From NCBI RefSeq assembly GCF_018398425.1, contig NZ_JADPMV010000002.1, positions 1,054,001-1,118,000 on the forward strand: a stretch of 64,000 nucleotides of DNA, in the 5' to 3' direction. Below, piece by piece: positions 29,900 through 39,676 of the stretch. This DNA comes from Pseudomonas lalucatii (GTDB lineage: Bacteria > Pseudomonadota > Gammaproteobacteria > Pseudomonadales > Pseudomonadaceae). Under the pieces are notes generated by a model. The model had not been told where the DNA came from. It did no database searches and was given only the letters and a program-made list of their open reading frames with translations. Each line of letters opens with the position of its first letter. Position 1 is the first letter of the stretch. A program made the translations under genes and the position numbers.

Positions 29900-31201
29900 A
29901 TGTCCCATCGAATAGTGATCGTCGGCGGCGGCGCCGGCGGCCTGGAGCTTGCCACCCGCCTGGGTAGAACCCTGGGCAAGCGCGGCCAAGCGAAAGTCAC
30001 CCTGGTCGACGCCAACCTGACGCATATCTGGAAACCGCTGCTGCACGAGGTGGCCGCCGGCTCGCTCAATTCATCGGAAGATGAGCTGAACTACGTGGCC
30101 CAGGCCAAGTGGAATCATTTCGAATTCCAGCTCGGCCGCATGAGCGGGCTGAACCGCGCCGGACGACGGATTACCCTGACGGCCACCCTCGACGAGCGCG
30201 GCCAGGTGCTGATGCCCGAGCGCGAGCTGAGCTATGACAGCCTGGTGATCGCCGTCGGCAGCACCACCAACGACTTCGGCACGCCAGGCGCCGCCGAGCA
30301 CTGCCTGTTCCTCGACACCCGCGAACAGGCCGAGCGCTTCCATCGCCAACTGCTCAGCCACTACCTGCGCGCCCACGCCAACCAGGACGACACGACCGAG
30401 CAGATCAGCGTGGCCATAGTCGGCGCCGGCGCCACCGGCGTGGAGCTGGCCGCCGAACTGCACCACGCCGCCCGCGAGCTGGCCGCCTACGGGCTGGACC
30501 GCATCCGCCCGGAGAACATGCGCATCACCCTGATCGAAGCCGGCCCGCGGGTGCTGCCGGCTTTGCCGGAGCGCATCGGCCAGCCGGTGCACCGCACCCT
30601 GGAGAAACTCGGGGTGACCGTGCTGACCAACGCCGCGGTCAGCCAGGTAACCGACGAGGCCCTGCACACCGCCCAGGGCGAGACCATCACCGCCAGCTTC
30701 AAGGTATGGGCCGCGGGCATCCGCGCCCCGGCTTTTCTCAAGGAGCTGGACGGCCTGGAGAGCAACCGCATCAACCAGCTGCAGGTGCGCCCGACCCTGC
30801 AGACCACCCGCGACGACAACATCTTCGCCTTCGGCGATTGTGCCGCCTGCCCGCAACCCGGCAGCGACGGCCGCAATGTCCCGCCGCGCGCCCAGGCCGC
30901 CCACCAACAAGCCTCCCTGCTGGCCAAGTCGCTGAAGCTGCGCATCGGCGGCCAGCCCCTGCCGGAATACCGCTACCGCGACTACGGCTCGCTGATCTCC
31001 CTGGCGAGCTTCTCCGCGGTCGGCAACCTGATGGGCAACCTGACCGGCAGCGTGATGCTCGAGGGCTGGCTGGCCAGGATGTTCTACGTGTCGCTCTACC
31101 GCATGCACCAGATGGCGCTGTACGGCCCGCTACGCACTATGCTGCTGATGCTCAGCGACCGCATCGGCCGCAGCACCGAGCCGCGCCTGAAGCTGCACTG
31201 A
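29900..31201 (+). CDS. ndh: Type II NADH dehydrogenase (NADH:quinone oxidoreductase)
   Basis: Peripheral-membrane, non-proton-pumping respiratory dehydrogenase, 433 residues. The FAD-binding GGGAGGLELA lies near residue 9 and the NADH-binding GAGATGVELAAEL near residue 175. The family FAFGDCAACP motif and a C-terminal amphipathic membrane-association region follow. It stands alone, with GAGAG 8 bases before the start. Confidence 0.95.
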   Translation: MSHRIVIVGGGAGGLELATRLGRTLGKRGQAKVTLVDANLTHIWKPLLHEVAAGSLNSSEDELNYVAQAKWNHFEFQLGRMSGLNRAGRRITLTATLDERGQVLMPERELSYDSLVIAVGSTTNDFGTPGAAEHCLFLDTREQAERFHRQLLSHYLRAHANQDDTTEQISVAIVGAGATGVELAAELHHAARELAAYGLDRIRPENMRITLIEAGPRVLPALPERIGQPVHRTLEKLGVTVLTNAAVSQVTDEALHTAQGETITASFKVWAAGIRAPAFLKELDGLESNRINQLQVRPTLQTTRDDNIFAFGDCAACPQPGSDGRNVPPRAQAAHQQASLLAKSLKLRIGGQPLPEYRYRDYGSLISLASFSAVGNLMGNLTGSVMLEGWLARMFYVSLYRMHQMALYGPLRTMLLMLSDRIGRSTEPRLKLH

Positions 31202-31250
31202 GTCCCGTCACCTATACTGCGCATGGGACACCCACCCGCGAGGCCCCCCC

Positions 31251-31973
31251 ATGCGCCGCCTCTCCTGGCTCTGGCCGCTGCTGCTACCGGCACTGTCGGC
31301 CGCGGCGGAACCCGTCACGGTCTTCTACATCGAGAAACCGCCCTACTATCACAGCGAACAGGGCGAGCCAACCGGCTTCCTGCTGGAACGCACCCGTGCG
31401 ATCTTCAGCAAAGCCGGCATCGGGGTGCACTTCGAAGCGCGCCCGGCCAAACGCATTCAGATGGAGTTTCAACTGGGACGCGAGCCGGCCTGCTCGGTCG
31501 GCTGGTTCAAGACCGCGCAACGCAGCCGTTATGCCTGGTTCTCCCGGGCCATCCATCGCGACGCGCCCATGGTCGTGCTGACGCGAAACACCCTGCGCGA
31601 GCAGATCAAGGCCTACGCCAGCCTCACCGCCTTGCTGAGCAGCCCGCTGCGCCTGGGGCTGATCGATGGTTTTTCCTATGGCGAACTGGACGCCCTGCTC
31701 GCCCGCACCAGCCGCAGCAACATCACCGCCGCACCCACCCAGAGCGTGCGCATGCTGGCGGCCGAGCGTATCGACTACACCCTGATCGACGAGCGGGAGC
31801 TGCCCTATATCCTGGCGGAGGCGGATCTGCGCGACGCGCGACTGGCGCAACTGAACATGCCGGATATTCCTCCGGGACAGTTACGCTATCTGATGTGTAG
31901 CAAGGAATTCGATCAAAGGCTGCAGGAGCGCCTGGATCAGGCCATTCTGGCCCTGGGCGTAGAGCCCGAGTAA
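31251..31973 (+). CDS. Periplasmic substrate-binding protein, SBP_bac_3-like
   Basis: Secreted protein of 240 residues. The signal peptide (residues 1-18, MRRLSWLWPLLLPALSAA) leads into a family-3 solute-binding fold: VTVFYIEKPPYYHSEQGEPT followed by GFLLERTRAIF. No permease or ATPase is adjacent, so it may be an orphan binding or sensory protein. The ligand is not evident. It ends just before a run of ten G and the convergent tRNA cluster. Confidence 0.8.
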   Translation: MRRLSWLWPLLLPALSAAAEPVTVFYIEKPPYYHSEQGEPTGFLLERTRAIFSKAGIGVHFEARPAKRIQMEFQLGREPACSVGWFKTAQRSRYAWFSRAIHRDAPMVVLTRNTLREQIKAYASLTALLSSPLRLGLIDGFSYGELDALLARTSRSNITAAPTQSVRMLAAERIDYTLIDERELPYILAEADLRDARLAQLNMPDIPPGQLRYLMCSKEFDQRLQERLDQAILALGVEPE

Positions 31974-31991
31974 CACGAGGGGGGGGGGAAG

Positions 31992-32067
31992 TGGTGGGTC
32001 GTGTAGGATTCGAACCTACGACCAATTGGTTAAAAGCCAACTGCTCTACCAACTGAGCTAACGACCC
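31992..32067 (-). tRNA. tRNA-Lys (anticodon TTT)
   Basis: Minus strand: acceptor GGGTCGT pairs with ACGACCC, the D-arm is AGCTCAGTTGGTAGAGC, the anticodon loop is CTTTTAA with TTT, and the T-arm has GGTTCGAATCC. CCA is encoded. Last of three tRNAs in one transcript. Confidence 0.95.
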
Positions 32068-32072
32068 AAAAA

Positions 32073-32149
32073 TGGTCGGGGTAGGGGGATTCGAACTCCC
32101 GACATCCTGCTCCCAAAGCAGGCGCGCTACCGGACTGCGCTATACCCCG
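32073..32149 (-). tRNA. tRNA-Pro (anticodon TGG)
   Basis: Minus strand begins CGGGGTATAGCGCAGTC; anticodon loop TTTGGGA with TGG; T-arm with GTTCGAATC; encoded CCA. It is 77 bases long, 5 bases from tRNA-Lys. Confidence 0.95.
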
Positions 32150-32158
32150 GCTGAAGAT

Positions 32159-32234
32159 TGGCTCCGCGACCTGGACTCGAACCAGGGACCCAATGATTAA
32201 CAGTCATTTGCTCTACCGACTGAGCTATCGCGGA
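32159..32234 (-). tRNA. tRNA-Asn (anticodon GTT)
   Basis: Minus strand begins TCCGCGATAGCTCAGTC; anticodon loop CTGTTAA with GTT; T-arm GGTTCGAGTCC; encoded CCA. First tRNA of the Asn-Pro-Lys operon. Confidence 0.95.
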
Positions 32235-32299
32235 ACTATTACCTTCGGTTCTCTGCAGCGACCGGCGACTTTCATCGTTTCCCGCCTCAGAGGCGCGCC

Positions 32300-32327
32300 A
32301 TTTTACGGTTCCAGAACGCCCTGTCAA
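32300..32327 (-). promoter_or_regulatory. Sigma-70 promoter of the tRNA operon
   Basis: Minus strand TTGACA, 16 bases, TAAAAT, then a GC-rich discriminator GGCGCGCC. This is typical of stable-RNA promoters under stringent control. It lies 66 bases upstream of tRNA-Asn. Confidence 0.8.
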
Positions 32328-32442
32328 CCCTTTAAATTGCTTTTGTGACAATGCTTTGCAGCTGCGAGACGGGCTGCTATATCTTCTAGCACTCAGTTCG
32401 TTGCGGGACGCGCCAGCCGCAAGGCTTCTGCCAGGAAAATGC

Positions 32443-34811
32443 ATGAGTAGCCAGGACACGCCCCCAGACACCCCAACCTCGGCACAGACCCTCGCCAGCC
32501 GCGGCATTCAGCCGCGCTTCGGTGAGCTGGGACAGAACTGCCGGAAACTGGTGATGAACCGCCTGGCCGAGCACCTGACCGGTGTCTTCGCCCAGGTCGA
32601 CGACACCCTGTTCGAGTGCGCAGAACAGGCCGAGAACAATCAGGTACAGACCCTGCTCTTCGACAGCATGCGCGAGATACGCAAACAGCGCCCGCAGATC
32701 GAACGCAGCTATCACCAGGGGATCTCGCGAAACTTCTCCGATTTCATCGATGGCAAGCTCAAGCCCACGCCCCGGGCGACCGAAGTCGATGCCGAGCAGT
32801 TGACCCTGGTCCAGAACGAGGACTACGAGGAAAGCCTGCAGATCAGCACCATGGTCGGCCAGGTAAAGGCCCGCTGCGCACCGGCACTGTTCGGCCTGGA
32901 ACAGCGCCTGGCATTGCTCAACAACGGCCGGAAGCTCGGCGCGGACGCCAACCCCTTCGGCCCGCTGATGATCGCCCAGGCCTTTCGCGAAGCCCTGGCC
33001 CCCTGCCCCTTCCCGCTGCGCATCAAGGTGATCCTCTACGGCCTGTTCGACCAGCATGTCATGCACAGCCTGGGCCCCCTGTATGCGGCGCTCAACCAGC
33101 TGCTGATCGATGCCGGCGTGCTGCCCAACCTCAAGTACAGCGCCCAACGCCGGGACGCGCCCGCGCGCCGGAGCCCGGCCCCGGACGAACCGGACATCGC
33201 GGCGCCCACCACCGCGGCGCGGAACAGCCTCGACAGGCCGGCAGCCCAAGGCCCGGAAACGGGAGGAAGCGGCACGCCACACGGCCCGCTCACGCCGCCC
33301 CCGCCGGATCTCGCCGGCCCGCCCCCACGGACCCGGCCCAGCTGCTCAGCGGCCTGGGCGCCCTGCTGGGCGAGCGCCGCCAGCGCCATCGCGACGCCGC
33401 CCTGCCGGGCGGCACCCGCAGCATCGCCAGCTTCGCGCCCCGCGAGGCGTCACGCACCTACAGCGCCCACGACCTGCTCGACGCGCTCAATCGCCTGCAA
33501 CGCCAGTCCGCCGCCGACCTGGCGCAGCGCCTGCACCAGCCACTCGCGGTCGAGGGCCTGAAGGGCGACCTGCACCAGCAGCTGGAGGCCCATAGCCCCC
33601 AACCCGGGCAGCACAAGCTGGCGGACCAGGAGGCCGACACCGTCGACCTGGTCGGCATGCTGTTCGACTTCATCCTGGATGACGGCAACCTGCCCGACAG
33701 CTGCAAGACCATCCTCTCCCACCTGCACACCCCCTACCTGAAGGTCGCCGTGCAAGACCGCGCGCTGTTCACCCAGCACCACCACCCGGCCCGCCGCCTG
33801 CTCAACGCCATGGCCCAGGCCGGCGTCCTGTATGGCAGCGAGGGCGACGAACGCGGCCTGCTGGCGAAGATGCAATGGGCCGTGGAGCGAGTCATCCAGG
33901 ACTTCAACGGCGACCTGCAACTGTTCGAGGGCCTGCTCGAGGAGTTCAATGCCTTCACCGCGACCCTCAAGCACAAGGTCGAGCTGCGCGAGCGACGTGC
34001 GGTGGAAGCCGCCAAGGGCCGCGACAAGCTGCTCGGCGCCCGCCAGCAGGCGCTCGAGGTCATCGCCAGCAGCCTGCACGAACGCGAGCCGCCGAGCATC
34101 ATCCGCAACTTCCTCGAACTGACCTGGACCGACGTCCTGGTGTTCACCCTCCTGCGCCACGGCGAGCAGAGCGGCGAGTGGCTGCGCGCCTGCGAGGTGG
34201 CCGAGCAACTGGCCTGGAGCGGCACGGCCCTGGACGCCGCCGGGCAGGAGCGCCTGCAGGCCCTGCGCGTGCCCCTGCTGGGCGACCTGCGCAAGGGCCT
34301 GCAGCAGCTGGGCAGCTATCACGAGGACGGCATTCGCCGCCTGCTGCAGGACCTGGTCGCCTGCCAGCACGCCGTGCAGGGCAAGCAGCCGCTGGTCGCC
34401 GCCCGGCTCACTCCCGCGCTGCCGGACAGCGCGCTCGGCACCATGCTCGGCGAGGATGCCGAGCTCGCCCGGCCGTCACCGAAGGGAGCCGCACTGTCCC
34501 CCCGCGCCCAGGTACTGGCCAATCAGCTGGCGCACATCGAATTCGGTACCTGGTTCGAGTTCACCACCGACGCACGACCGCGCCTATTGAAGCTGTCCTG
34601 GTTCAGCCCAACGACCCACAACTACATGTTCGTCGATCAGAGCGGCCAGCGCGCGGCGATCAAGCCACGCCCCCAGCTGGCCCGCGAAATGGAGCAGGGA
34701 CTGGCCCGGATACTCCCCGACGAGTACGACGCGCCCCTGGTCGATCGCGCCCTCTCCGCCATCTACCGGGTTCTGCAGCGCTTCACCGGGCGCACAACCG
34801 AGTCCCCCTAA
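32443..34811 (+). pseudogene. DUF1631 domain-containing protein, second copy, frameshifted
   Basis: The start at 32443 (MSSQDTPPD, after AGGA) opens a DUF1631 protein like that at 15434-17725, with LTLVQNEDYEESLQISTMVG and LIDAGVLPNLKYSAQRR. The family reading then leaves the first frame inside a proline-rich linker and resumes in another frame at TDPAQLLSGLGALL, continuing to the stop at 34811. Adding one C to the CCCCC run at 33322-33326 would restore one frame of about 789 residues (AGPPPTDPAQLL). The C-terminal domain (IEFGTWFEFTTDARPRLLKL) parallels the first copy. It may be a pseudogene, a sequencing error or a slippage/phase-variable site; both halves otherwise look intact. Confidence 0.8.
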
Positions 34812-34821
34812 GGAGCCCCAC

Positions 34822-35154
34822 ATGGAAGATCGTCGTCAGCACAGCCGCCACGGCACCGAGCTGCAGCTGGAGGTCTTCGACCTGCACTCCGGCCAACGCC
34901 TGGGCCGCGTGGTCGACCTCTCGGCCGAAGGCTTCATGCTGTTCAGCGACACACCGCAGACCGCCGATGTGCTGGTGGAGTGCCGCCTGGTCAGCGAACA
35001 GGAGATCGAAGGGGTGGGCGAGATCAGCCTGGGCGCTGACTGCCTGTGGAGCCGCCCCGGGGCGGACGGCCAGCACTGCTGGGCCGGGTTTCATATCATC
35101 GACCTGGCCGACGACCAGGCCAAGGCGTTGGCGCTGCTGCTGCAGCACCTCTGA
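34822..35154 (+). CDS. PilZ domain protein (predicted c-di-GMP receptor)
   Basis: A single PilZ domain of 110 residues. The c-di-GMP motif RxxxR is met by RRQHSR near the N-terminus and (D/N)xSxxG by DLSAEG about 30 residues later, so binding is predicted. It starts 10 bases after the frameshifted DUF1631 gene and is probably co-transcribed with it. This suggests a cyclic-di-GMP link for that protein; output unknown. Confidence 0.88.
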   Translation: MEDRRQHSRHGTELQLEVFDLHSGQRLGRVVDLSAEGFMLFSDTPQTADVLVECRLVSEQEIEGVGEISLGADCLWSRPGADGQHCWAGFHIIDLADDQAKALALLLQHL

Positions 35155-35205
35155 GGAACCGCTCAGCGTCCGCCACCCGCGCGCCAGACCTCAAGCCCAG
35201 GACCT

Positions 35206-35230
35206 GGCCACCCCGGCGCCGCGGGTGGCC
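35206..35230. terminator. Hairpin between the PilZ gene and clpB
   Basis: GGCCACCC and GGGTGGCC form an 8-bp stem around a 9-base GC loop, 26 bases past the clpB stop and 51 past the PilZ gene. It could serve either strand. Confidence 0.5.
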
Positions 35231-35256
35231 GGTGCACAGCGGGCGCCGGCCCCTCC

Positions 35257-37821
35257 TCAGGCGAAGACGATCTGCTCGCCCTCCACCTTCGCACTCACAC
35301 TGCCGCCGGACGCGAAGCGGCCGGAGAGGATCAACTGCGCCAGCGGGTTTTCGATCCAGCGCTGGATCGCCCGCTTCAACGGGCGGGCGCCGTATACCGG
35401 GTCGTAGCCCACGGCGATCAGCTTGTCCAGGGCCTCCTCGCTCAGCTCCAGGCTCAGCTCGCGCTCGGCCAGGCGCTGACGCAGGCGGCCCAGCTGGATC
35501 TGCGCGATACCGGCGATCTGCTCGCGGGCCAGGGGCTCGAACACCACCACCTCGTCGATGCGGTTGACGAACTCCGGACGGAAATGGCTGCCCACCGCAT
35601 CCATCACCGCCGCCCGCTGGGCGTCGCGGTCGCCGACCAGCTCCTGGATCTGCGTCGAGCCGAGGTTGGAAGTCATCACCAGCACGCAGTTCTTGAAGTC
35701 GACGGTGCGCCCGTGGCTGTCGGTCAGGCGGCCGTCCTCCAACACCTGCAGGAGCACGTTGAACACATCCGGGTGAGCCTTCTCCACCTCGTCCAGCAGC
35801 ACCACCGAATAGGGCTTGCGGCGCACCGCCTCGGTCAGGTAACCGCCCTCCTCGTAGCCCACATAGCCGGGCGGCGCGCCGATCAAACGGGCCACCGAGT
35901 GCTTCTCCATGAATTCGGACATGTCGATGCGCACCAGCGCCTCCTCGGTATCGAAGAGGAACTCGGCCAGCGCCTTGCACAGCTCGGTCTTGCCCACCCC
36001 GGTCGGGCCGAGGAACAGGAAGGAGCCGCTGGGCCGGTTCGGGTCCGACAGCCCGGCACGGGAGCGACGCACCGCGTTGGCCACCGCGACCACCGCCTCG
36101 TCCTGGCCGATCACCCGCTGGTGCAGCAGGCCCTCCATCTTCAGCAGCTTGTCGCGCTCGCCCTCGAGCATCTTGGCCACCGGGATGCCGGTCCACTTGG
36201 ACACCACCTCGGCGATCTCCTCCTCGGTGACCTTGCTGCGCAGGAGCTGGTTCTCCGTCTTGCCGTGCTGATCGACCATCTGCAGGCTGCGTTCAAGGTC
36301 CGGAATGACGCCGTACTGCAACTCGGCCATACGGTTCAGGTCACCCTTGCGGCGCGCCGCCTCGAGCTCCTGGCGGGCCTGCTCGATCTTCTCCTGGATC
36401 TGCGCCGAGCCCTGCACCTCGGCCTTCTCCGACTTCCAGATATCCTCCAGGTCGGCATACTCGCGCTCCAGGCGGGCGATGTCCTCGTTGAGCTTGGCCA
36501 GGCGCTTGATCGCCGCCTCGTCGTCCTCCTTCTTCAGCGCCTGGGCCTCGACCTTGAGCTGGATCATCCTGCGCTCCAGGCGGTCGAGCACCTCGGGCTT
36601 GGAGTCGATCTCCATGCGGATGCGACTGGCGGCCTCGTCGACCAGGTCGATGGCCTTGTCCGGCAGCTGGCGGTCGGCGATGTAGCGGTGGCTGAGCTTG
36701 GCCGCGGCGATGATGGCGCCGTCGGTGATGGCCACCTTGTGGTGCACCTCGTAGCGCTCCTTGAGACCACGGAGGATGGCGATGGTGTCCTCTTCGCTCG
36801 GCTCGTCGACCAGCACCTTCTGGAAGCGCCGCTCCAGGGCGGCATCCTTCTCGATGTACTGGCGGTACTCGTCCAGGGTGGTGGCGCCGACGCAGTGCAG
36901 CTCGCCGCGGGCCAGGGACGGCTTGAGCATGTTGCCGGCATCCATGGCGCCCTCGGCCTTGCCCGCGCCGACCATGGTGTGCAGCTCGTCGATGAACAGG
37001 ATGATCCGCCCTTCCTGCTTGGCCAGTTCGTTGAGCACCGCCTTGAGGCGCTCCTCGAACTCGCCGCGGAACTTCGCCCCGGCGATCAGCGCGCCCATGT
37101 CCAGGGCCAGCAGGCGCTTGTCCTTCAGCCCATCCGGCACCTCGCCGTTGACGATGCGCTGGGCCAGGCCCTCGGCGATGGCGGTCTTGCCCACCCCCGG
37201 CTCGCCGATCAGCACCGGGTTGTTCTTGGTGCGCCGCTGCAGCACCTGGATGGTGCGGCGGATCTCGTCGTCGCGGCCGATCACCGGATCGAGCTTGCCC
37301 TCCTCGGCGCGCCTGGTCAGGTCGATGCAGTACTTGTCCAGGGCCTGGCGGGCTTCCTCGGCGTTCGGATCGTTCACCGCCTCGCCGCCGCGCAGGTTGG
37401 CGACGGCGTTCTCCAGGGCCTTCTTGCTCACCCCCTGAGCGAGCAGCAGCTTGCCGAGCCTGGTGTTCTCGTCCATGGCCGCGAGCAGCACCAGTTCGCT
37501 GGAGATGAACTGATCGCCCTTCTGCTGGGACAGGCGGTCGGCCTGGTTGAGCAGGCGCGCCAGGTCCTGGGACAGGTTCACATCGCCGGTCGGGTTCTGG
37601 ATCTTGGCCAGCTGGTCGAGTTCCTTGGTCAGGGCCTTGCGCAGGCTGGCCACGTCGAAGCCCACCTGCATCAGCAGCGGCCTGATCGAGCCGCCCTGCT
37701 GGTCGAGCAGGGCCTGCATCAGGTGCAGCGGCTCGATCGCCGCATGGTCGAGGCCGACGGCCAGGGACTGGGCATCGGACAGCGCGAGCTGCAGCTTGCT
37801 GGTCAAACGTTCGATTCGCAT
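35257..37821 (-). CDS. clpB: ATP-dependent disaggregase chaperone ClpB
   Basis: Hexameric Hsp100 disaggregase working with DnaK, 854 residues. Order: N-terminal Clp domain (1-145), first AAA+ domain with Walker [10 protein letters not shown] near residue 205, long middle coiled-coil domain near 400-520, and second AAA+ domain with GPTGVGKTE near residue 605 and sensor residues after it. A heat-shock-type promoter lies upstream. Confidence 0.97.
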   Translation of the reverse strand: MRIERLTSKLQLALSDAQSLAVGLDHAAIEPLHLMQALLDQQGGSIRPLLMQVGFDVASLRKALTKELDQLAKIQNPTGDVNLSQDLARLLNQADRLSQQKGDQFISSELVLLAAMDENTRLGKLLLAQGVSKKALENAVANLRGGEAVNDPNAEEARQALDKYCIDLTRRAEEGKLDPVIGRDDEIRRTIQVLQRRTKNNPVLIGEPGVGKTAIAEGLAQRIVNGEVPDGLKDKRLLALDMGALIAGAKFRGEFEERLKAVLNELAKQEGRIILFIDELHTMVGAGKAEGAMDAGNMLKPSLARGELHCVGATTLDEYRQYIEKDAALERRFQKVLVDEPSEEDTIAILRGLKERYEVHHKVAITDGAIIAAAKLSHRYIADRQLPDKAIDLVDEAASRIRMEIDSKPEVLDRLERRMIQLKVEAQALKKEDDEAAIKRLAKLNEDIARLEREYADLEDIWKSEKAEVQGSAQIQEKIEQARQELEAARRKGDLNRMAELQYGVIPDLERSLQMVDQHGKTENQLLRSKVTEEEIAEVVSKWTGIPVAKMLEGERDKLLKMEGLLHQRVIGQDEAVVAVANAVRRSRAGLSDPNRPSGSFLFLGPTGVGKTELCKALAEFLFDTEEALVRIDMSEFMEKHSVARLIGAPPGYVGYEEGGYLTEAVRRKPYSVVLLDEVEKAHPDVFNVLLQVLEDGRLTDSHGRTVDFKNCVLVMTSNLGSTQIQELVGDRDAQRAAVMDAVGSHFRPEFVNRIDEVVVFEPLAREQIAGIAQIQLGRLRQRLAERELSLELSEEALDKLIAVGYDPVYGARPLKRAIQRWIENPLAQLILSGRFASGGSVSAKVEGEQIVFA

Positions 37822-37896
37822 GGCGTCATCCTTTCTTTAAATGGGCAGGCCGGCACGCCGAATAGGCCGGAGAAAATACCTGCCGAGATGAGGACT

Positions 37897-37924
37897 AGAT
37901 AAGGACGATTGTGCGGGTTTCAAG
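37897..37924 (-). promoter_or_regulatory. Sigma-32 (heat-shock) promoter of clpB
   Basis: Minus strand CTTGAAA, 13 bases, CCTTATCT. The -35 is a perfect RpoH match and the -10 agrees with CCCCATNT at five of seven positions. It lies about 75 bases before the clpB ATG, which is expected for a heat-shock gene. Confidence 0.7.
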
Positions 37925-37944
37925 CCGCACGGCCTTGATCCCGG

Positions 37945-38682
37945 TCAGTCGGCCAGCCAGATCAGCGAGGCGAAACGGCCGGTGCGCGGGTTGCGGCGGT
38001 AGGAGAAGAAGCGCGGATCATGGTAGGTGTCGAGGCCACCGCCCGACACCGCGGTCACCCCGCGGGCCGCCAGGCGGATGCGCGCCAGCCGATAGATGTC
38101 GGCGAGGAAGCGCCCGGCGTTGGCGCTGGGCACGAAGGCGTCGGCGGCCTGGGCCTGCGCCGCGACGAACACCTCGCGCACCTCGGCGCCGACCTCGAAG
38201 CTCTGCGGGCCTATGGCCGGACCGAGCCACACCAGCACGTCCTCCGGCGCGCAGCCGAGGCCGTCCAGGGTCGCCTCCAGCACCCCGGCCACCAACCCGC
38301 GCCAACCGGCATGGGCCGCCGCCACCCGACTGCCGGCGCGATCGCAGAACAGCGCCGGCAGGCAGTCGGCGGTCATCACGTCGCAGGCGACGCCGGGGCT
38401 CGCGCTCCAGCTGGCGTCGGCCTCGGCCACGCCCCCGGGATCGGCCTGGGCCACGGCGAGCCCATGCACCTGGCGCAGCCAGGCCGGCCGGCAGCCCAGC
38501 CGGGCGACCAGGCGCCTACGGTTCTCCGCGACGGCGACGGGGTCGTCGTCGACGTGCTCGCCGAGATTGAGGCTGTCGAAGGGGGGCAGACTGACGCCAC
38601 CGCTGCGGGTGCTGACGCAGGCCCTGACCCGCGCCGGCGCGGGCCAGTCCGGGATCAGCCAGTCATGGCCCCAGGCGCTCAC
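37945..38682 (-). CDS. pgeF: Peptidoglycan editing factor PgeF (YfiH/laccase-domain purine nucleoside phosphorylase)
   Basis: Member of the YfiH family, 245 residues. Metal-site motifs: RQVHGLAVAQ, TADCLPALF and AAHAGWRGL. E. coli YfiH prevents misincorporation of serine in peptidoglycan, and related proteins have purine-nucleoside phosphorylase activity. The GTG start at 38682 overlaps the rluD stop (GTGA), the usual coupling of this pair. A longer open frame running upstream is the shadow of rluD. Confidence 0.92.
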   Translation of the reverse strand: MSAWGHDWLIPDWPAPARVRACVSTRSGGVSLPPFDSLNLGEHVDDDPVAVAENRRRLVARLGCRPAWLRQVHGLAVAQADPGGVAEADASWSASPGVACDVMTADCLPALFCDRAGSRVAAAHAGWRGLVAGVLEATLDGLGCAPEDVLVWLGPAIGPQSFEVGAEVREVFVAAQAQAADAFVPSANAGRFLADIYRLARIRLAARGVTAVSGGGLDTYHDPRFFSYRRNPRTGRFASLIWLAD

Positions 38683-39653
38683 CCGATGAAGGCCTCGCGG
38701 TCCTGGCGCAGCAGGCTCAGCAGCCAGACCAGGTCGTCCGGCAGCGGCGACTCCCACTTCATGCGCTTGCCGGTCACCGGGTGGTCCAGCTCGAGGAAGC
38801 GCGCATGCAGGGCCTGGCGCGGAAACTCCTTGAGGCTCTGCACCAGGGTCGGGCTGGCCGCCGGCGGAATGCGGAAGCGCCCGGCGTAGACCGGATCGCC
38901 CACCAGCGGGTAGCCGATATGGCTCATGTGCACGCGGATCTGGTGGGTGCGGCCGGTTTCCAGCTTGACCCGCGTATGGGTGTGCGAACGGAAGCGCTCC
39001 AGCACCCGGTAGTGGCTGACCGCCGGCTTGCCGCCGTCGGTCACCGCCATGCGCTGGCGCTGCGCCGAGCTGCGGCCGATCGGCGCCTCGATCTTGCCAC
39101 CGGCGGTGATCACGCCGATGACGATGCACTCGTAGATGCGGCTGACCGTGCGCTTCTGCAACTGGTCGACCAGCTGGGTCTGCGCCTGGATGGTCTTGGC
39201 CACCACCATCAGGCCGGTGGTGTCCTTGTCCAGGCGATGGACGATGCCGGCGCGCGGCACGTTGACGATATCCGGCACGTGGTGCAGCAAGGCGTTGAGC
39301 AGGGTGCCGTCGGCGTGCCCGGCGGCCGGATGCACCACCAGCCCGGCGGGCTTGTTGATCACCAGCAGCTGGTCGTCCTCGTAGACGATGTCCAGCTCGA
39401 TGTCCTGGGCGATCCACTCGCCCTGGGCCTCCTGCTCGGCGGAGAGTTCCAGCTGCGCACCGCCGTGGACGATGTCGCGCGGGCGCAGCACCTCGCCATC
39501 GACGGTCAGCAGCCCCTCCTTGATCCAGGCGGACAGGCGCGAGCGCGAGTGCTCGGCGAACAGTTGGGCGGCGACCTGATCGAGGCGTTGCCCGCCCAGA
39601 TCGGACGGCACCTCGGCGGTCAAATGAATGGCCTGCTTATTGATAGAAGACAT
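38679..39653 (-). CDS. rluD: 23S rRNA pseudouridine synthase RluD (1911/1915/1917)
   Basis: Pseudouridylates helix 69 of 23S rRNA and supports ribosome assembly. It has 324 residues: an N-terminal S4 RNA-binding domain (near residues 20-85, QRLDQVAAQLFAEHSRSRL) and a catalytic domain with the active aspartate in IVHRLDKDTTGLMVVAK. The ATG at 39653 was chosen over an in-frame ATG at 39695 because the latter lies inside the nested inverted repeat. Confidence 0.95.
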   Translation of the reverse strand: MSSINKQAIHLTAEVPSDLGGQRLDQVAAQLFAEHSRSRLSAWIKEGLLTVDGEVLRPRDIVHGGAQLELSAEQEAQGEWIAQDIELDIVYEDDQLLVINKPAGLVVHPAAGHADGTLLNALLHHVPDIVNVPRAGIVHRLDKDTTGLMVVAKTIQAQTQLVDQLQKRTVSRIYECIVIGVITAGGKIEAPIGRSSAQRQRMAVTDGGKPAVSHYRVLERFRSHTHTRVKLETGRTHQIRVHMSHIGYPLVGDPVYAGRFRIPPAASPTLVQSLKEFPRQALHARFLELDHPVTGKRMKWESPLPDDLVWLLSLLRQDREAFIG

Positions 39654-39676
39654 GCTCGGCAACGGCGGGGGCCTAC

